A stretch of DNA of 64,000 bases from Apoderus coryli (GCA_911728435.2 OU452199.1:5032860-5096859); one strand, 5' to 3'. Counted from the first letter of the stretch, positions 40,490 to 53,799 are shown. Translations and numbers: made by a program. The notes: generated by a model not told the origin, from the sequence alone.

Positions 40490-43400
40490 AGTTCAATAGA
40501 ATTTTTATATTTTTTAAGATATACGTATATATTCCTATATGTGTAGATGTTTTATGTTTCTGGCGAAATATAGTTTTTACCAAGAAGTTGCTTTTGTTTT
40601 TGAGAACTTACTACTTTGCACATTTTTTTGACTGCATAAAATTTACAGCATTTTTTAATTTAACTTAGTCACGAAAAGGCAGAAAAACCCAATCCAAGTA
40701 CGGCGCTCATCCACCCATAATTCCGTAAAAATTAAATATTTCGCATCTGAAAGAAAGCGATTTTTAGCAGTTTCCGAATGTTAACCATCAAATACAAAAG
40801 CTACAGACGTAATCTCACGTTTTCAGATTTCACATTCGGAAAACTTGGAAAAAATCGCTTTTAATCTGCTGAAAAATATTTAAATTGAAAGGAATTATAG
40901 GGGGCAGACGGCTTTCCCTGGACCACCTTGTACATAATTCGTTCAATCAATGAAGACATATTAATTCTACAAATAAATAACAATTTTCTTTCAATAATAC
41001 TGCTTTAATCTAATCAACTTGGCAATAGATATAATTATTATATTAAGAAAAGTTAGAAATGGTACCAAACAGCTTAAAGCTTGCATTGAAAGAATGTAAT
41101 TTCCAAGTAATAAAAAGTACCCTTGTAACCAATGAAACACTATTGTTGTATGGACATTCAATCTTATCGTTTGTAATAAAATCGAGATTCAATTTAATTA
41201 TATGTATGAATTACAATCAAGGAATCACTATAATTGAATTATTCAATGGCATCCAATAATAAGTTTTATTTAAAAAAACAATGTCCAATAATAAGCGTTC
41301 GCTTGATTGAAATTTAACTATGTCCGAGGAATACTTAGTATAGCATATCATTGAATGAAATGGTGAATTTTTGAAAACACAATAGTGTTTTTTCCGTGTA
41401 GATTAATTGTAGGTACATTCGGGAAATAGTGGATATTATACAAGGTGTGCCAAAGAAGTGTGGCATGTCTAAGTTATGTTATTAGGGAAGACCCTATCAG
41501 TCAGTATACAGGGTGTCCAAGATAAGAATGGGATAGCATTGGAAACTGTAGGAGTTACAATGTCGGTTAAATTAGAGAAAAGTTGTACAATTTAAACACC
41601 TTTTAAATGGTGTTTTCAAAAGTAGAGTAACGTTAGCCGTTTTCGAGAATTTTTGAAAAAACCTTTTTTTGCAATTTTCGTTTTTATTTATTTCTGGCGT
41701 TATTTTTACAGATATAAAAAAATTAAAAGCACTTTGTTACTTTTTGAGGAGAATAAGATAGCGTTTATAAATTTTTACTACGACGTTTCTTTTTTGAAAA
41801 ACCATCATCAACTTCGTTTTTTTAAATACAGCCCTGGATTTTTTATTGTCAAATTTAAAGCCATTTTCAATTCAAAAATAGGCGGTATATCACACGTAAT
41901 GGTGTAAACAAGTTTGCAGTATTTTTAGCTGTTATTTAAACTTCTTCAACGTTTCTTCTTAGAGATACAGAACTTTGCAATAATTTTTAATTTTTTTGTT
42001 GCTACTTTATTGCATTATTTATTTGAAACCAGTGTTTTTCCTTTAAGAATACAGATAACGGTATGAATCAAAAAACAAGTTGTTTAGAAAATATGGGACT
42101 TCAAAATGTTGCAAAAAAAATCATTATTCGGTCGTGAATTTTTTCTACAGGGTTTTGAAAAGTTTAGAGTTAAATGTAACTTTTTGTTCACCCCTGTATA
42201 ACAACAAATCCGTTCGAAATTTTTGAAGTTTCGATATGAAAAAATGATGATGGCCTAAAACTCGAAAAAAAACTGTCAAAATTGATGCAAAACTAAAAAA
42301 GTTATTTATAGGGTTGATTTTGAACAAAATTTTCTTTATCCGGTTAATTTTTTGTGTGTAAATCACATATAAGAGCATTAAGCTGATTTATTTCTGTCGA
42401 AATTTCATTAATAATAACAATAATAATTCATTTCCAAGTGTCAGATTTTTTTCTCTGTATATTTTTCAGCTGTTTTCATATTCGGGTCGGACCGTTATAT
42501 CTTTTATACTTTTGTGAAGGAGGACTCTTCCTGCTTCTCTGCAATTCTGTTTCAACCAGGGTCGTCTATATGTATAATATACCATATATACGTAGAGGCC
42601 ATCTATATTTCACAGTTTAAATTTGTACGGGTTCTTATGTGACATAATGCGGATTTATTGGTGTATGTTCTAGTTTCACGCGCGGCGAGCGTAAGAAATA
42701 CTCATAAATTTCGATACCGACATGAGCTGCCTCCCTTCTTCCGTTGGAAGACGATCAGATGAAATACATTTTGAATTATAACAAATAATACACTGTACGA
42801 TTTACATAAAGAAAAAACAAACATTGTCGAAGAGAAGAAGGAAGAAATCGTAACATTAAGTTAGTTTATTTATCAAATAAATATTAAAGTATGCTTGTCC
42901 CAATACGAGGGTTGCCTTTTATATTTCGGGATTTGGCAATCCGGGTGTTGCAATCTGGCAACTAACAGCTCTATTGTAAAGTTGGACATTTTTGAGGTTA
43001 TAGGTACTCAGAACGTTTTGACCTACGAGCGCTATATTTGTTCTGTTTACAGTAACTTAAAAGATTCATCTCGGCCCAAAAATGGAATTAAATCGTGAAG
43101 TAACATTTGAAAATTCTTGATCATATTGATGATCAGTTGTAGAGGCACTAATATTTCACGTATATAACAAAAATTAAAAAAATCGATTTTAAAAAAGTGT
43201 TTAAATTGTACAACTTTTCTCTAAATTCACAGAATTGACAAAGATTACACATAAATTTCACAGATTTCACCAGCATCACCCGATACGTGTAAATCAGCAA
43301 TGTTTCTATATCGTCAGTACAATTTTTTAAATACAACAACCTCGAGCAAATATTAAACAAGCCAAATTGGGCATATCAAGGTGAAAAAATATTGGAATTG

Positions 43401-44690
43401 CCAGTCTGTTTCTTTGTCAGTTATTTTTAAATTTCGGATTCTTTTAGGTCGTTTTTATTTAACTAAAAAAGGGCTATTTCGATTGATTTCCGAAATATTA
43501 GTACCTAAGATAAGTCGTTGAATTTACTAGATCAAATATGTATTCCAATTTAAGTTTGCCATTTATCAACGTTGCCAAATATTGCGCATCTATTGTATAG
43601 CGATGTTCAAGCACATCGCCCGTCCTATCAAACACACATCCAAACATAAAAAAGTCCATTAGACTGCAGGAGTCCTCTATTTGATGAACGTATGTATAAC
43701 TATATACCAGACCCGCATATTCAAACAAAAAATTGGTAATTTTTCAGCAGGAAAAATATCAGGATAAAGTATCATTATTAATCCTGGCCACCCCCTACTT
43801 CTCTACACTTTTGAGTGTTTTTTTTTCACGAGTGTTAGATGAAACGCGTTCGATGCACAAAAAATATAAAAAAGGCGACTGTTGAACTCTTGCCATGATA
43901 AATGGAAGCAATTAAATTACCAGCGCTAGTGGACAAGTACTTTTTGCGTAGGGAGAGTTTTTGATGTCTTTTTCTGGACAGTAGTCGATAATGTTAAATA
44001 TACAAGTCACAAATAAATAATTTGACAGAAAAGCTACGACAGAAACTCATTTTTGGGGTTGCAGTCTGCGTGGATTTCGCATTCTTACTGAGCATCCGAA
44101 TCTGTCGGTTTATTTCTCTTTAGAGGTCTTCGAGCATCGAAAGCATTAATTCAGTTTAAGGCATCCTTTGTTTTCGACTGTTGGCGATGAACTTGCTGTA
44201 CTCTAGGCGTCATTTCGGGCATGAACCGACGTATCCAGAGTTGATGCGATAGGGGAAGGTTTTGCCTTCGTATTCATACAAGCAAACAATTCAGAAGCAA
44301 CTTTGGAACGCGTTGATTTTCGTTTAGCTGACAAGAAGTGCAAAAGTTATCAGTTATTTCATATTCGCACGCGGATAGTTTTCGATGCTTCTTTGACTTT
44401 GCAAAAACTGTTTATGGCTTTGTACAGGCTGGTTCAAATTGTGAGTTTTTGAGCACGCCCGTAACTCTGCTATTTTAGAACATTTTTTGTGTCTGTAAAA
44501 ACATTCTTTTTAGAGAAAATCGAGTTCAGTGAGTTTTTCCTGTAGAAATTGATGTTTTCCGAAAATCGTCTCTGGACTGTGTTAAGATCCACAGTAAACC
44601 TTCAACATGCTTCTTATAATGCGCCAGGAATTACGGGCACTTTTTTTACCGTGTATTGTTTCGATGCAAATATACATATGATTTCGGCAA
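40490..44690. other. long gene-less AT-rich region
   Basis: No confident gene. It contains a TACAGGGTGTCC repeat-end motif near 41508, a CACCCCTGTATA near 42183, one degenerate hammerhead (41779-41813), and short ORFs without domains, including one at 43498-43728 on the minus strand. Confidence 0.4.
41779..41813 (-). ncRNA. degenerate hammerhead-like motif
   Basis: Minus strand: TTGATGA (C3 to T), TTTTT/AAAAA stem II, GAAACGTCG. The C3 change should abolish activity. Confidence 0.35.
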
Positions 44691-44696
44691 TATATA

Positions 44697-44831
44697 GTTT
44701 GCGGTATTCCTCAAGGCTCAATTATTGCGCCGTTACTGTTTTGTCTATATTTACCTAATGTTACAATAAGTTGCCTTGAATTTTCTACGTCTTACAGCTA
44801 TGTAGACGACACACAATTAAATCAAATATAA
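44697..44831 (+). pseudogene. LINE reverse transcriptase palm fragment
   Basis: An open reading of 44 residues, VCGIPQGSIIAPLLFCLYLP...SYSYVDDTQLNQI then stop: the PQGS block and the YVDD catalytic pair with the usual spacing. Nothing recognisable on either side, so only a small piece survives. Confidence 0.65.
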
Positions 44832-44839
44832 TGGTCTTT

Positions 44840-46200
44840 GGTTAATTCAAGAAACATATGACCTGCGTAACCCAACAAACTAACGTATCAAACTAATCAG
44901 AGTTATAGGTTCCAACTACCTATATATGAAATATATCATATAAAACTTGCATACAGAGGCGTTCGTAAATAGTGGAAAAGGGGACAAAGTTAAAAAAAAT
45001 CATAATCTTATTCGAAATATGGAATAATTTAAATAAAAAATAGCTAATGTCTACAATAAAAATAAAATTATGTATATGTGCTTATTTTTATAATATAACC
45101 TAACTAATTGTATTATTTAGACTGTTTTGTGCTATAGTTGTTGTATTTTTACTTTCGCACATTCAGAGTTAAAATTAATGTGTATAATCCACGAATTACA
45201 CCGTGAAATCTGTGCATTTCATGTAATCATATGTGAAATCTTAGCTATTTGTATATAAATTGTGTCTCAAATCGGTTTCAAACTGCTAGATTTCTGCCAA
45301 ATAGTAGCACTATAAGTATGAGGCAGTATAAGTCTATATTAACTCCTCTTTAAGCTTAGATATCAGCATAAGATATAATATAAAAAAATTAAAAACAAAA
45401 CTTATATTATAGATCTACATTAATTTTCCAAACCATAAACCTTCTAGTTATCTCCACATTTCCAAGGAAATTTCGTATATAACTTCCGCGTGCACATAAG
45501 TATACCATTAGGGCTAGAAATTATTACCACTTTTATGTTGTATAAGTACGCTCATTTCAATGCGGTATGTATAGAAAACAGCTGAAAAAAAAAAATAGTA
45601 AAAGTAGAAATTGCACGCCATTTTTAAAAATATGCTTAAAAGTGGGTGAGCAAATTATCATTAGAATGCATTGTTTTATTTTTATAAATTTTGGTGAGAA
45701 ATTACCCTGCGATTTTTATGAAATAAAATATAATTATTAACTTTATTTAATCTAAAGAATAAAATATCCAATAAAATACTGGACATCGTATGGCAAAATT
45801 TTTGGACCACCCTGTATATGGAAAAATAATTAATAAAACCAGCATTTTATAGAAGATTAATAATTTTTACACACTGTTTAATTTGTTTTTGAACCAGAAA
45901 CCCTTTGTGATATCACAGGCTTGTTTTGCGCGACAGACTTCGTAATTAATTTAGTTGTAAATATCATTTCGGCCCTTACTCTCAATAGGTACTTAGCTTG
46001 AAGCTATTTTAGGCTATACCTCTCCAGATCCATACCATATTAATACACAATACAACAAGTAATTCAATAGACTTCGTTTCAAAACTTTGTTGTACAACGT
46101 ACCTATACCCATACTTAAGTAAAGAGTATATTGACAAAATATAAACAGGTACATCCCAACCCAGTTCAAAGGGCCACAATATAAAGTATATTATTATGTA
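44840..46200. other. gene-less AT-rich region
   Basis: Only a CACCCTGTATATGG repeat-end motif near 45817 stands out. Confidence 0.4.
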
Positions 46201-46319
46201 TGTAAATATACCGCGTGTCCCACCAGGAAAGGTTTCCATCGATTATAGAGAAACTGCATTCTGAAACAATCTGAAAATCTGTCGTAGTCGCATACACGTT
46301 TAACTTTCCGTCAACCTTT

Positions 46320-46390
46320 AAATTATGTGAACAGCATTACTATGCGGATGACACCCAATTGTGTTTGTCCAACAGCCCTTCTGATGCAAG
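46320..46390 (+). pseudogene. reverse transcriptase scrap (YADD)
   Basis: Plus strand reads LCEQHYYADDTQLCLSNSPS, a catalytic-motif fragment unlike the following LINE, whose own motif is FADDTT. Confidence 0.5.
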
Positions 46391-48076
46391 GCCAAAAGAA
46401 GGGCTTATGATGAGTATATTGCATCCGCTATTAATAGGCCTGCTGCTGTGTGGAGACTGGTCAAGGATTGGGAATCAACTCCAAATCTCGGGACAGCTGA
46501 GAACTTGACTACGCATTTTTTAAATGACTACTTTACAACTGCGGCTGATGATATCATAAAACAGCTACCAGCCACATCGGTCACTTTTGAGAAACATATG
46601 TCTCCCACTAGAGCTGCTGGATTTAGTTTGAGAACGGTAACCTTTAATGAAGTACGTGAAAAACTATCAGGTATGAAAAACACAAAAAGCTCGGATTGTT
46701 ATGAGCTTAATGTTAGGATTATTGGGACTTTAAGGAATCTGCTAGTGGTGCCGCTTACTAAGTTGATAAACCATTGCATTGGTGACGCTGTATTTCCGGC
46801 GGTCTTCAAGGAGGCAAGGGTTATTCCAATCTACAAAAATAAAGGATCGGTTGATGATCCCAGTAACTATCGACCATATCGATCTTGCCAATTTTTTCGA
46901 AAATCTTTGAGTCTATTATTAAAAATCAAATAACTGAATATTTTGAAGCAAATAATCTCTTTATGCAAGGTCAATATGGCTTTCGTAATAAGAGATCTAC
47001 TATTCTTGCAATTAATAACCTTTTGGAATATGTTTCGGATGGCATGGAGCGGGGCTGTGACACCTTTGCTTCCTTTTATGACCTCACTAAGGCTTTTGAC
47101 TGTGTCTCACACGAGATACTTCTTCTTATTATAACTTTGATGTTGACAGTGTTGCCTTGGTTGGCTCTTATCTCAGCGATCGTTTTCAACACGTTTTGTA
47201 TGAGGGACGATACTCGGAGAGACGAGGGGTTGGACGGGGTGTGCCCCAGGGGTCGGTTTTAGGACCTTTATTGTTTTTAATATACGTAAATGATTTATAC
47301 AAATTTCAAGAAGAGTCAAATATAATCCTCTTTGCTGACGACACAACTAGTCTGATTAGATATCGACCAAACAACCCTTTAGGGGAGTTGGTTAATGCTG
47401 TTGAGACTGACATAGGCAATTGGTTTCTGGCAAATGAACTGAGCTTGAATCAGGCTAAAACTCAGAGCATGAACTTTACATTGCGTTCTGCGCCTATCGA
47501 TCTTCAGAGCGATGTTCGCGTGAAGTTCCTTGGGGTTCATCTTGATCCTAAATTAACCTGGGAGAGTCATGTTCGAGAACTTGGGTGCTCGCTGTCCAGG
47601 GTCATATATGTTGGGCTCGGTTGGCGTGACTGCTGTAAAAAGTATTTTGTTGAACACGGACTACTTACTTTGCCTTCCTTGTACATCTTAAACTGTCTTG
47701 GCTACATTCGAACCAATGCCTCGCATTTCACTCTTCACTCTGATATGCATAATTATGATACGCGAAATCGCAATGACATATTGCCTGAATTTCACCGCCT
47801 ATTGAGGACTAGGAAAGGTTCTGACTATTATTGTGTTAAATTTTATAATAAGCTGCCGTCTCTCATAAAGGACCTTGGTGAAGTCCAGTTTAACAAAAGT
47901 ATTAAATCATTTTTGATATCTCAAGCTTTTTATACCTTTGAGGACTATTTCAGAAGCGATATTGTAAGGTTTTTCTAGATTTTAGTTCGTTTTATGTTGT
48001 TGCTATTTTATTTTATTTTTTATGTTGTTGCTATTTTAATTTGTTCGTATTCAATTGGGACATATAATAATAATAA
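46390..48076 (+). pseudogene. LINE reverse transcriptase region to 3' end
   Basis: Three overlapping frames form most of a Jockey/CR1-like polyprotein: 46403-46933 (linker to RVIPIYKNKG...SNYRP), 46885-47150 (MPIFSKIFESII, GQYGFRNKRST, FYDLTKAFD, the first catalytic Asp region), 47157-47978 (GVPQGSVLGPLLF, FADDTTSLI, LGVHLDPKLTWESH, FYNKLPSLI, QAFYTFEDYF). At least two frameshifts, and a deletion of roughly 50 residues around VIYVGLGWRDCC, make it non-functional. It is related to the copies at 15021 and 56740. The 3' UTR ends in a (TAA)n tail at 48062-48076, into which the next MITE is inserted. Confidence 0.82.
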
Positions 48077-48550
48077 TAAAGTACTTTATTAAGGGTGAGT
48101 TTCAGTTCAGTGTCAGATGACACTGTCTGTTCAGCTAACTCACTATGAATTTACAATTATTAATATTTCAGAACCGTTCCGTGCTTAGTATTGAGAGGAT
48201 TACGTAAATCTAAGTTTAAGAAGATTTACAAAAAGAGATTAATGCTTTTGCAAAATTTAAATATTTATATTGCTATTATTATTGTACTTTGTGATTTGTG
48301 TTCATTTCTTTTCTTTATGTATTCTAAAGGCATACACTTTAGCAGTATTTAGGTACACACGTATTTTTTTATTGTCTTTTTTTAATTTAATATTATTTGA
48401 ATTATAGGTAGTTAATTACGATTAGTTAAGGCAAATGTTATTGTATTTTTGTTTCTTTTAGGCTAAAGTACTATTAGTTTTTTATGGGTTCGCTGAACAG
48501 GCAGTGGCATGTGACACTGAACTGAAACTAGTCCTTAATAAAGTCCTTTA
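48077..48550. mobile_element. 474-bp MITE with ~65-bp terminal inverted repeats
   Basis: Left TAAAGTACTTTATTAAGG...GTTTCAGTTCAGTG...CTGTTCAGC matches the inverse of the right end (48487-48550) with about ten differences over 65 bp. Non-coding centre. It interrupts the (TAA)n tail of the LINE. Confidence 0.8.
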
Positions 48551-48924
48551 TTATTGTTATTATAAAAATTAGGGGTTGCCCTTTAAAATTTTTTAATTTT
48601 GACACTGTATTAATATTTATTAAAAAATATACGTGCCTAAAGTAGGTCTAAAACTACTAGAATATCCCAACAAATTCAATTATTAAAGCTTCCATATAAT
48701 AAAAAAATGTAATTAATTTAATTCAACCTGCAAACGTCATTTTTGACATAATATTTCGAAAACGGCAGGACATAGGCATAACATGACGTATCTTTAGAAT
48801 TACAAGTAGAATCCAATAAAAATATAATTTATATAGGATCGTATTAAAAATAATGAAGTTGACCCCCAGTAGTATGTGCATAATCGATCGAAACCCTTCC
48901 CGGTGGGACACGCGGTATAATATG

Positions 48925-50580
48925 TGTGTACATGGTAAGTAGGCACTTTATTAAAGTCAACTTTGGTATTTTATAAAAGCCCGATAAGTGGGTAGACCAC
49001 AACTCTCACATTCTATTATGACTTATTAACAATGCAAAAAAGTTCCATATATGTACTTAAAACCCTCCCCATATTTTCTAATTTAAATAATACAAAAGCA
49101 AAAAAAAAGTTGTTTCCTTGCATAATTTACTGTATATACACGCATAATGTGTTTAACTATAATATGAATACGTGGAGGCAGTGGCGTATCTACCAGTGTT
49201 CCCCCTGCTCCATGAACACGGGCACCAGCTTCAAGAAGCCCGGTTTCACGTGCCTAGTTAACAATAGGATGTAACTTTTCGCTAAAAATGTTGTTTTCAA
49301 GAGCCTGAAATCCAAAGAAAAAAACATAAAAAAATTAAAAGATAAAATAGTTCAAGAACATAAAAAAAAAATAAAGCTGTAATTTAAATTGTTTGTTTAA
49401 AAAAAATAATTGAAATGACAATAAATTGCGATATTTCTTGGCTGGCAATTTTTCATTTTTCCTGTATTTTAGAGCGGCATTTATTTATGTTAAAATGTAC
49501 AGGGTGGCGGATTTAGAAAGAGCAAGTTTGGTTTGCTGCGCGTTTGTGAACTTTTTTGAGATATCACCCACTGTAGAAGTATTATTCTTGACAAACATGA
49601 AAAATGAAATGGGTAGCCCACAGTTGCATTTTTTCCTAGAGTTCTGTAGTATAAAAACTTCATTAGTACCATGATTTGCTTACTAAATAATTGAATGAAA
49701 ACATTTTCGTTTCAAAACTTGAAGTTAGGTACATTATCGTATAAATATATTCTTCTAATTCAGTAATTGGATGCCTCATTAGGGATACGAGCTTTATACA
49801 AAATATTTTAGGAAATACCATTTTCAAATTCATTAAAAGAGACTCTCAATACCTTTCATAGTAAATTTCCAAACATGGCTACGCCTAAGTGTAATTAAAC
49901 TGAAATTGGATACTACAAACTGCACTATATCTCTACAGGAAAAGATATTTTCTTAAACTAATAGAGTAAAGCGGCAAATTGCACTACATACAGACGGGTA
50001 GGAAAACAGAGAATGACTTTTAAAGTGTTTTTGTTTTACCATCAACTTATACGGTTAGCGCACCCAATTCAAGTTGCCATTTACTAAAAATACTATTTTT
50101 CCACTTTGGATGAATTTGTGTTTGTTTTGACGCTATTCCTATATTCCCTGCAAATATGGACTTCCTTTGTTTACTAGATTCTATTTGAACGAAATGAAAT
50201 TTCTTAAACCATATCAGCTATGAAATAATGAAAGTTCACTCACTTCTTTGCACCAGTAAAAGAAAATGAAACACATTACGCTGGTTGTGCGAAATAAAGT
50301 GGGAGTTACAAATTGTAGGCTCCAACAAAACTGAGCTGTCACAAATCATCGTATAAATTACCAATCCAATATTCAGTACAGCATTCGGCAAAATAAACGC
50401 AACAATATACCACAGTCTGATTTTAGGCCATTTTTACTTATTTATATTAAAACAAAAATAAAATAACTGAATGTGGACGCAACAACAAATTTATAGGGAT
50501 ATTGATCAAGAAACAGGGAAATATTAGACAACTACAAACTTGATGATTAATTTATGAAAAAAATTTTTTTGGCCATATGT
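48925..50580. other. gene-less region
   Basis: A CAGTGGCGTATCT at about 49190 resembles an hAT terminus without a partner. A TACAGGGTGGCG motif lies near 49498. No gene. Confidence 0.4.
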
Positions 50581-50828
50581 CAGTGGTCGCCAACCCGTCG
50601 ATCACGAGCCCCTGGTAGCTCGCGAAGAGAATTCTGGTAGCTCGCGAAGAGATTTCAGGTACGTAGCTCTCAACATATCTATCTACATGCCAAACGACAT
50701 GCGGAGGATTCCTCATAAAGGATAGTTTCTTAGGTTTTGATTAGGTCCTGTATGATAGCGTCCTATACCAAACCAAGGCCCCAAAAAATTGAAATCTGGT
50801 TCCCTAATAATGGGGTCGTGATATTTAC

Positions 50829-52249
50829 ACAACATGAGCAACGGTAAATCTCTTAGCCCCGACGCAATTCCTATCGACATTCTTAAGATCATAAGTGATC
50901 AAGATTTGGATGTCGTGGTGAGAATCTTGAACAGCGTCTATGGGTCTGGAAAACTACCAAAGGAATGGCTCTCATCAGTTTTCATATGTTTACCGAAAAA
51001 ATCGAGTGCAAAAGAGTGCAGTGACCACCGTACCGTGACCACCGCATCCACCAGAAACTCGATCTGGATATAAGTGACAGTCAGTTTGGCTTTCGCAAAG
51101 GATTAGGTACAAGAGAAGCACTATTCGCATTCAACGTAATAGTGCAGCGATGCCTAGATGTTAATCAGGACGTACATGCCTGCTTCATCGACTATAATAA
51201 GGCGTTTGACAGGGTCCGCCACGACCAGTTGATGGAAATATTACAATGTAAAAATCTAGACCACCAAGACCTGCAAATCATCTCAAATCTCTATTACCCC
51301 CAAAATGCCACCGTCAAAGTAGATCAACAAAATTCTGGCACCATCTCAATAAAGAGATGTGTACGTCAAGGTTGTGTTCTGTCACCTATTTTGTTTAATG
51401 CCTACTCTGAAGAGATTCTAAAAAGGGCAATGGAAAATGACAGTGCAGGAATGAAAGTAAATGGAGTGCCTATAGTTGTTCTAAGATACGCTGATGATAC
51501 CGTAATAAACGGAAAACCTGGAAGATCTACAAAGAATCATGGACAAACTTGTTCGATATAGCGAAGAATACGGCCTTACACTCAACGTAAACAAAACAAA
51601 GTTCATGAAAAGAACAAAGAAGGCCCAGACTAACAACGAACAGATAATCGTCAAAGGTGAACCCATCGAACAGGTAGATCTTGGAACAACAGTTACTTGT
51701 AATAACGACTACACGAAAGAAATAAAAGCACCCATAGAAATAGCAAGATCCAATTTCAATAGCATGAAAAGAGTTTTGTGCAATAGAGGTCTAAGCCTAA
51801 AACTGAGACTGAGACTAGTTAGATGTTATGTTTTTGCCACTCTGCTTTACGGCGTCGAGGCATGGACTTTGAACGCAGAAATAACCAAAAGAAAGAAATG
51901 TGGGTGTACAGAAGAGTACTGAAGGTGTCATGTGTCGATCGGATAACTAACTTAGAAATACTTGAACGACTAAACATAGAAAGAGAGGTATTAATAACAA
52001 TTAAAAGCAGAAAACTTCAGTATCTGGGCCATGTGACTCGTGGACCAAGATATGCCTTACTTCAATTGATAATGCAGGGAAGGATCCAAGGTACAAGAAG
52101 CGTGGGTAGAAGAAAGATATCCTGGTTGAGAAACTTGAGAGACTGGTTTGGATTTTCCTCGATAGAGCTTTTTCGAGCAGCTGCATCCAAAATAAGAATT
52201 GCCATGATGATCGCCAATCTTCGTCGCGCAGATGGCACGTAGAGAGAGA
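50829..52249 (+). mobile_element. 5'-truncated RTE-like LINE with 9-bp target duplication
   Basis: GATATTTAC at 50820-50828 and 52250-52258 flanks a 1421-bp insert lying within a tandem-repeat unit. The uninterrupted sister unit at 52284-52463 shows the empty site. Confidence 0.85.
50834..52242 (+). pseudogene. RTE-like LINE reverse transcriptase and C-terminus, broken
   Basis: Fragments in shifting frames: SPDAIPIDILK and PKEWLSSVFICLPKK (fingers), QFGFRKGLGTREALFAFN, FIDYNKAFDRVRHDQL (first Asp), CVRQGCVLSPILFN, RYADDTVI (catalytic pair), LTLNVNKTKFM, GVEAWTL and the C-terminal QYLGHVTRGPRY...SWLRNLRDWFG. Frame changes near 51070, 51540 and 51830, and a deletion just before QFGF, inactivate it. 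It shares its C-terminal block with 10470-10880. Confidence 0.82.
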
Positions 52250-52644
52250 GATATTTACGCAGGACAATCATATTATAAAGAGCTATCTACATGCTAAACG
52301 ACATGCGGAGGATTCCTCATTAAGGATAGTTTCTTAGGTCTTGATTAGGTCCTGTATGATAGCGTCCTATACCAAAACAAGGTCCCAAAAAATTGAAATC
52401 TGGTTCTCTAATAATGGGGTCGTGATATTTACGCAGGACAATGATATTATGAAGGGATATTTTCATGCCAAACGACATACGCCTAAACGGTCATTAAGGA
52501 TAATTTCTTAGGTCTTGATTAGGTCCTGTATGATAGCGTCCTATACCAGACCAAGGCCCCAAAAACACTGTAAGTACATAGCTCACTGTACATTCTACAA
52601 TTACCTAAGGTGCTCAATACATTCAGAAGGCTGGCGACCACTGC

Positions 52645-53795
52645 TCTAGTTGATGCATTATGGACGAGTTGTACATCTCCTCACACTCAAATTTCCTAAT
52701 TAGACTTTCATGAAATGAATTTAATAAAATTGAGAAAAAATTATGGCGCGACATATTCTTTTGTCTCAACCAGACGCTATTGTTGTTTTAGAGAGGGTGA
52801 GCGAATATTAAAAACCATAATAATAATTTTTGGGGTCGATTAAAAAGCATTTTATAACGTGTACAAAATATTAATATGGGGTTTTATAATTCAAGCTGTC
52901 GTTTTTTTATCGCAAATCATTTTTAATACAGAAGGGTGTGATGTGGCCGGGTTCAAGTTCGGCCGATAAACTTAACCTAGCAATTAGAACAGTCGTATGC
53001 GATATACAGTGTGTCCACTTTTTCGCTAAATCTACACAACAATAATCCACTGACACTACTGGAAATAGTTAAAACTCAAAGAGAGTCTAACCCTCAGGGG
53101 AGAATGTTTTTAATTAATTCGAGTAAAAAGAAGATGCAACATAAAACTTTTAACCGGACATTTTTCTGAATTCTATTTTGGAGCGACTGATGACACAAAT
53201 GAAACGAAACATGCTCTGAATCAAGTTTTATGTGGGTGACGTTTTGATTTACATTTATTATTATTTATTGGACAATTTTACAATTTTCGCATGCCAGTAG
53301 CGGGTTCTGGTCCGATAAATTCTAAGTCAGCTCCTTCTCTTTAAAACAGAGTGCCCAGGGATCCAGACCAAGCGGATATTAGAGAGTCTGTTTTGAAAAT
53401 CCCAGACTGTTCTTGATGAGCTTAGGGCTTTTATGGCCGCTTGGAAATCAGAACACACAGATCGATGGCTAGAACTTCTGCCTGGAATATACTAGCGACA
53501 TTGGGAAAATGTTGTGTTGAGTCTGCTTTCCTAAACTCCGGCACCTATACCTAAGCTATCACTAAACCAACAATAATCCTCCCTTTGTAACTCCCCCTCA
53601 TGCAAGATCCATTGATCTCTGCTGGGGAACAGAGTTTTCTAGCTGCTGATGGATTGGTGGATAATGTAGGCTTGCCTCTGCATGTATACATTTCAGTTAA
53701 ATGGCATGGGAAAAAGATTGTTTGCAGTTAATAATTAGTCATAGAAAAAATGTCATATGCGCTCAAATTAGCAGGGCCTCCAAAGTCGTAACCAG
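52645..53795. other. region without assigned gene
   Basis: A TACAGTGTGTCC motif occurs near 53008. Traces of coding-like sequence (53340-53700) could belong to the hAT relic downstream but are not recognisable. Confidence 0.35.
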
Positions 53796-53799
53796 GCAG

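Larger units (their letters stand above)
46205..48922. mobile_element. inverted-repeat-bounded nested element
   Basis: The left end TACCGCGTGTCCCACC...GATTAT at 46208-46246 is repeated in inverse orientation at 48881-48920 with about five differences over 40 bp. Between the ends lie a short reverse transcriptase scrap, a LINE and a MITE, so the original element was a small non-autonomous DNA transposon expanded by insertions. No transposase is visible. Confidence 0.65.
50677..52570 (+). repeat. ~180-bp tandem repeat, three copies, first split by a LINE
   Basis: The unit runs from CTATCTACATGCC through GATAGCGTCCTATACC and GGGGTCGTGATATTTAC to GATATTATGAAGGG. Copy 1 is 50677-50828 plus 52250-52283, interrupted by the LINE; copy 2 is 52284-52463; copy 3 is partial, 52464-52565. 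Confidence 0.85.
50581..52643. mobile_element. hAT-type element containing tandem repeats and a LINE
   Basis: Starts CAGTGGTCGCCAACC and ends, inverse strand, CAGTGGTCGCCAGCC (14 of 15). These are hAT-like ends. An 8-bp target duplication is not evident, so either it has decayed or the ends belong to different copies. Inside are a ~180-bp tandem repeat and a LINE inserted in one unit. Confidence 0.6.

Noticed and set aside
49185..49230. hAT element start CAGTGGCGTATCT
   Set aside because: No matching inverted end or 8-bp duplication was found within the following kilobases.
53188..53225. Hammerhead-like CTGATGA...GAAAC
   Set aside because: Stem II would be only 2 bp with extra unpaired bases and no stem I is found; treated as chance.
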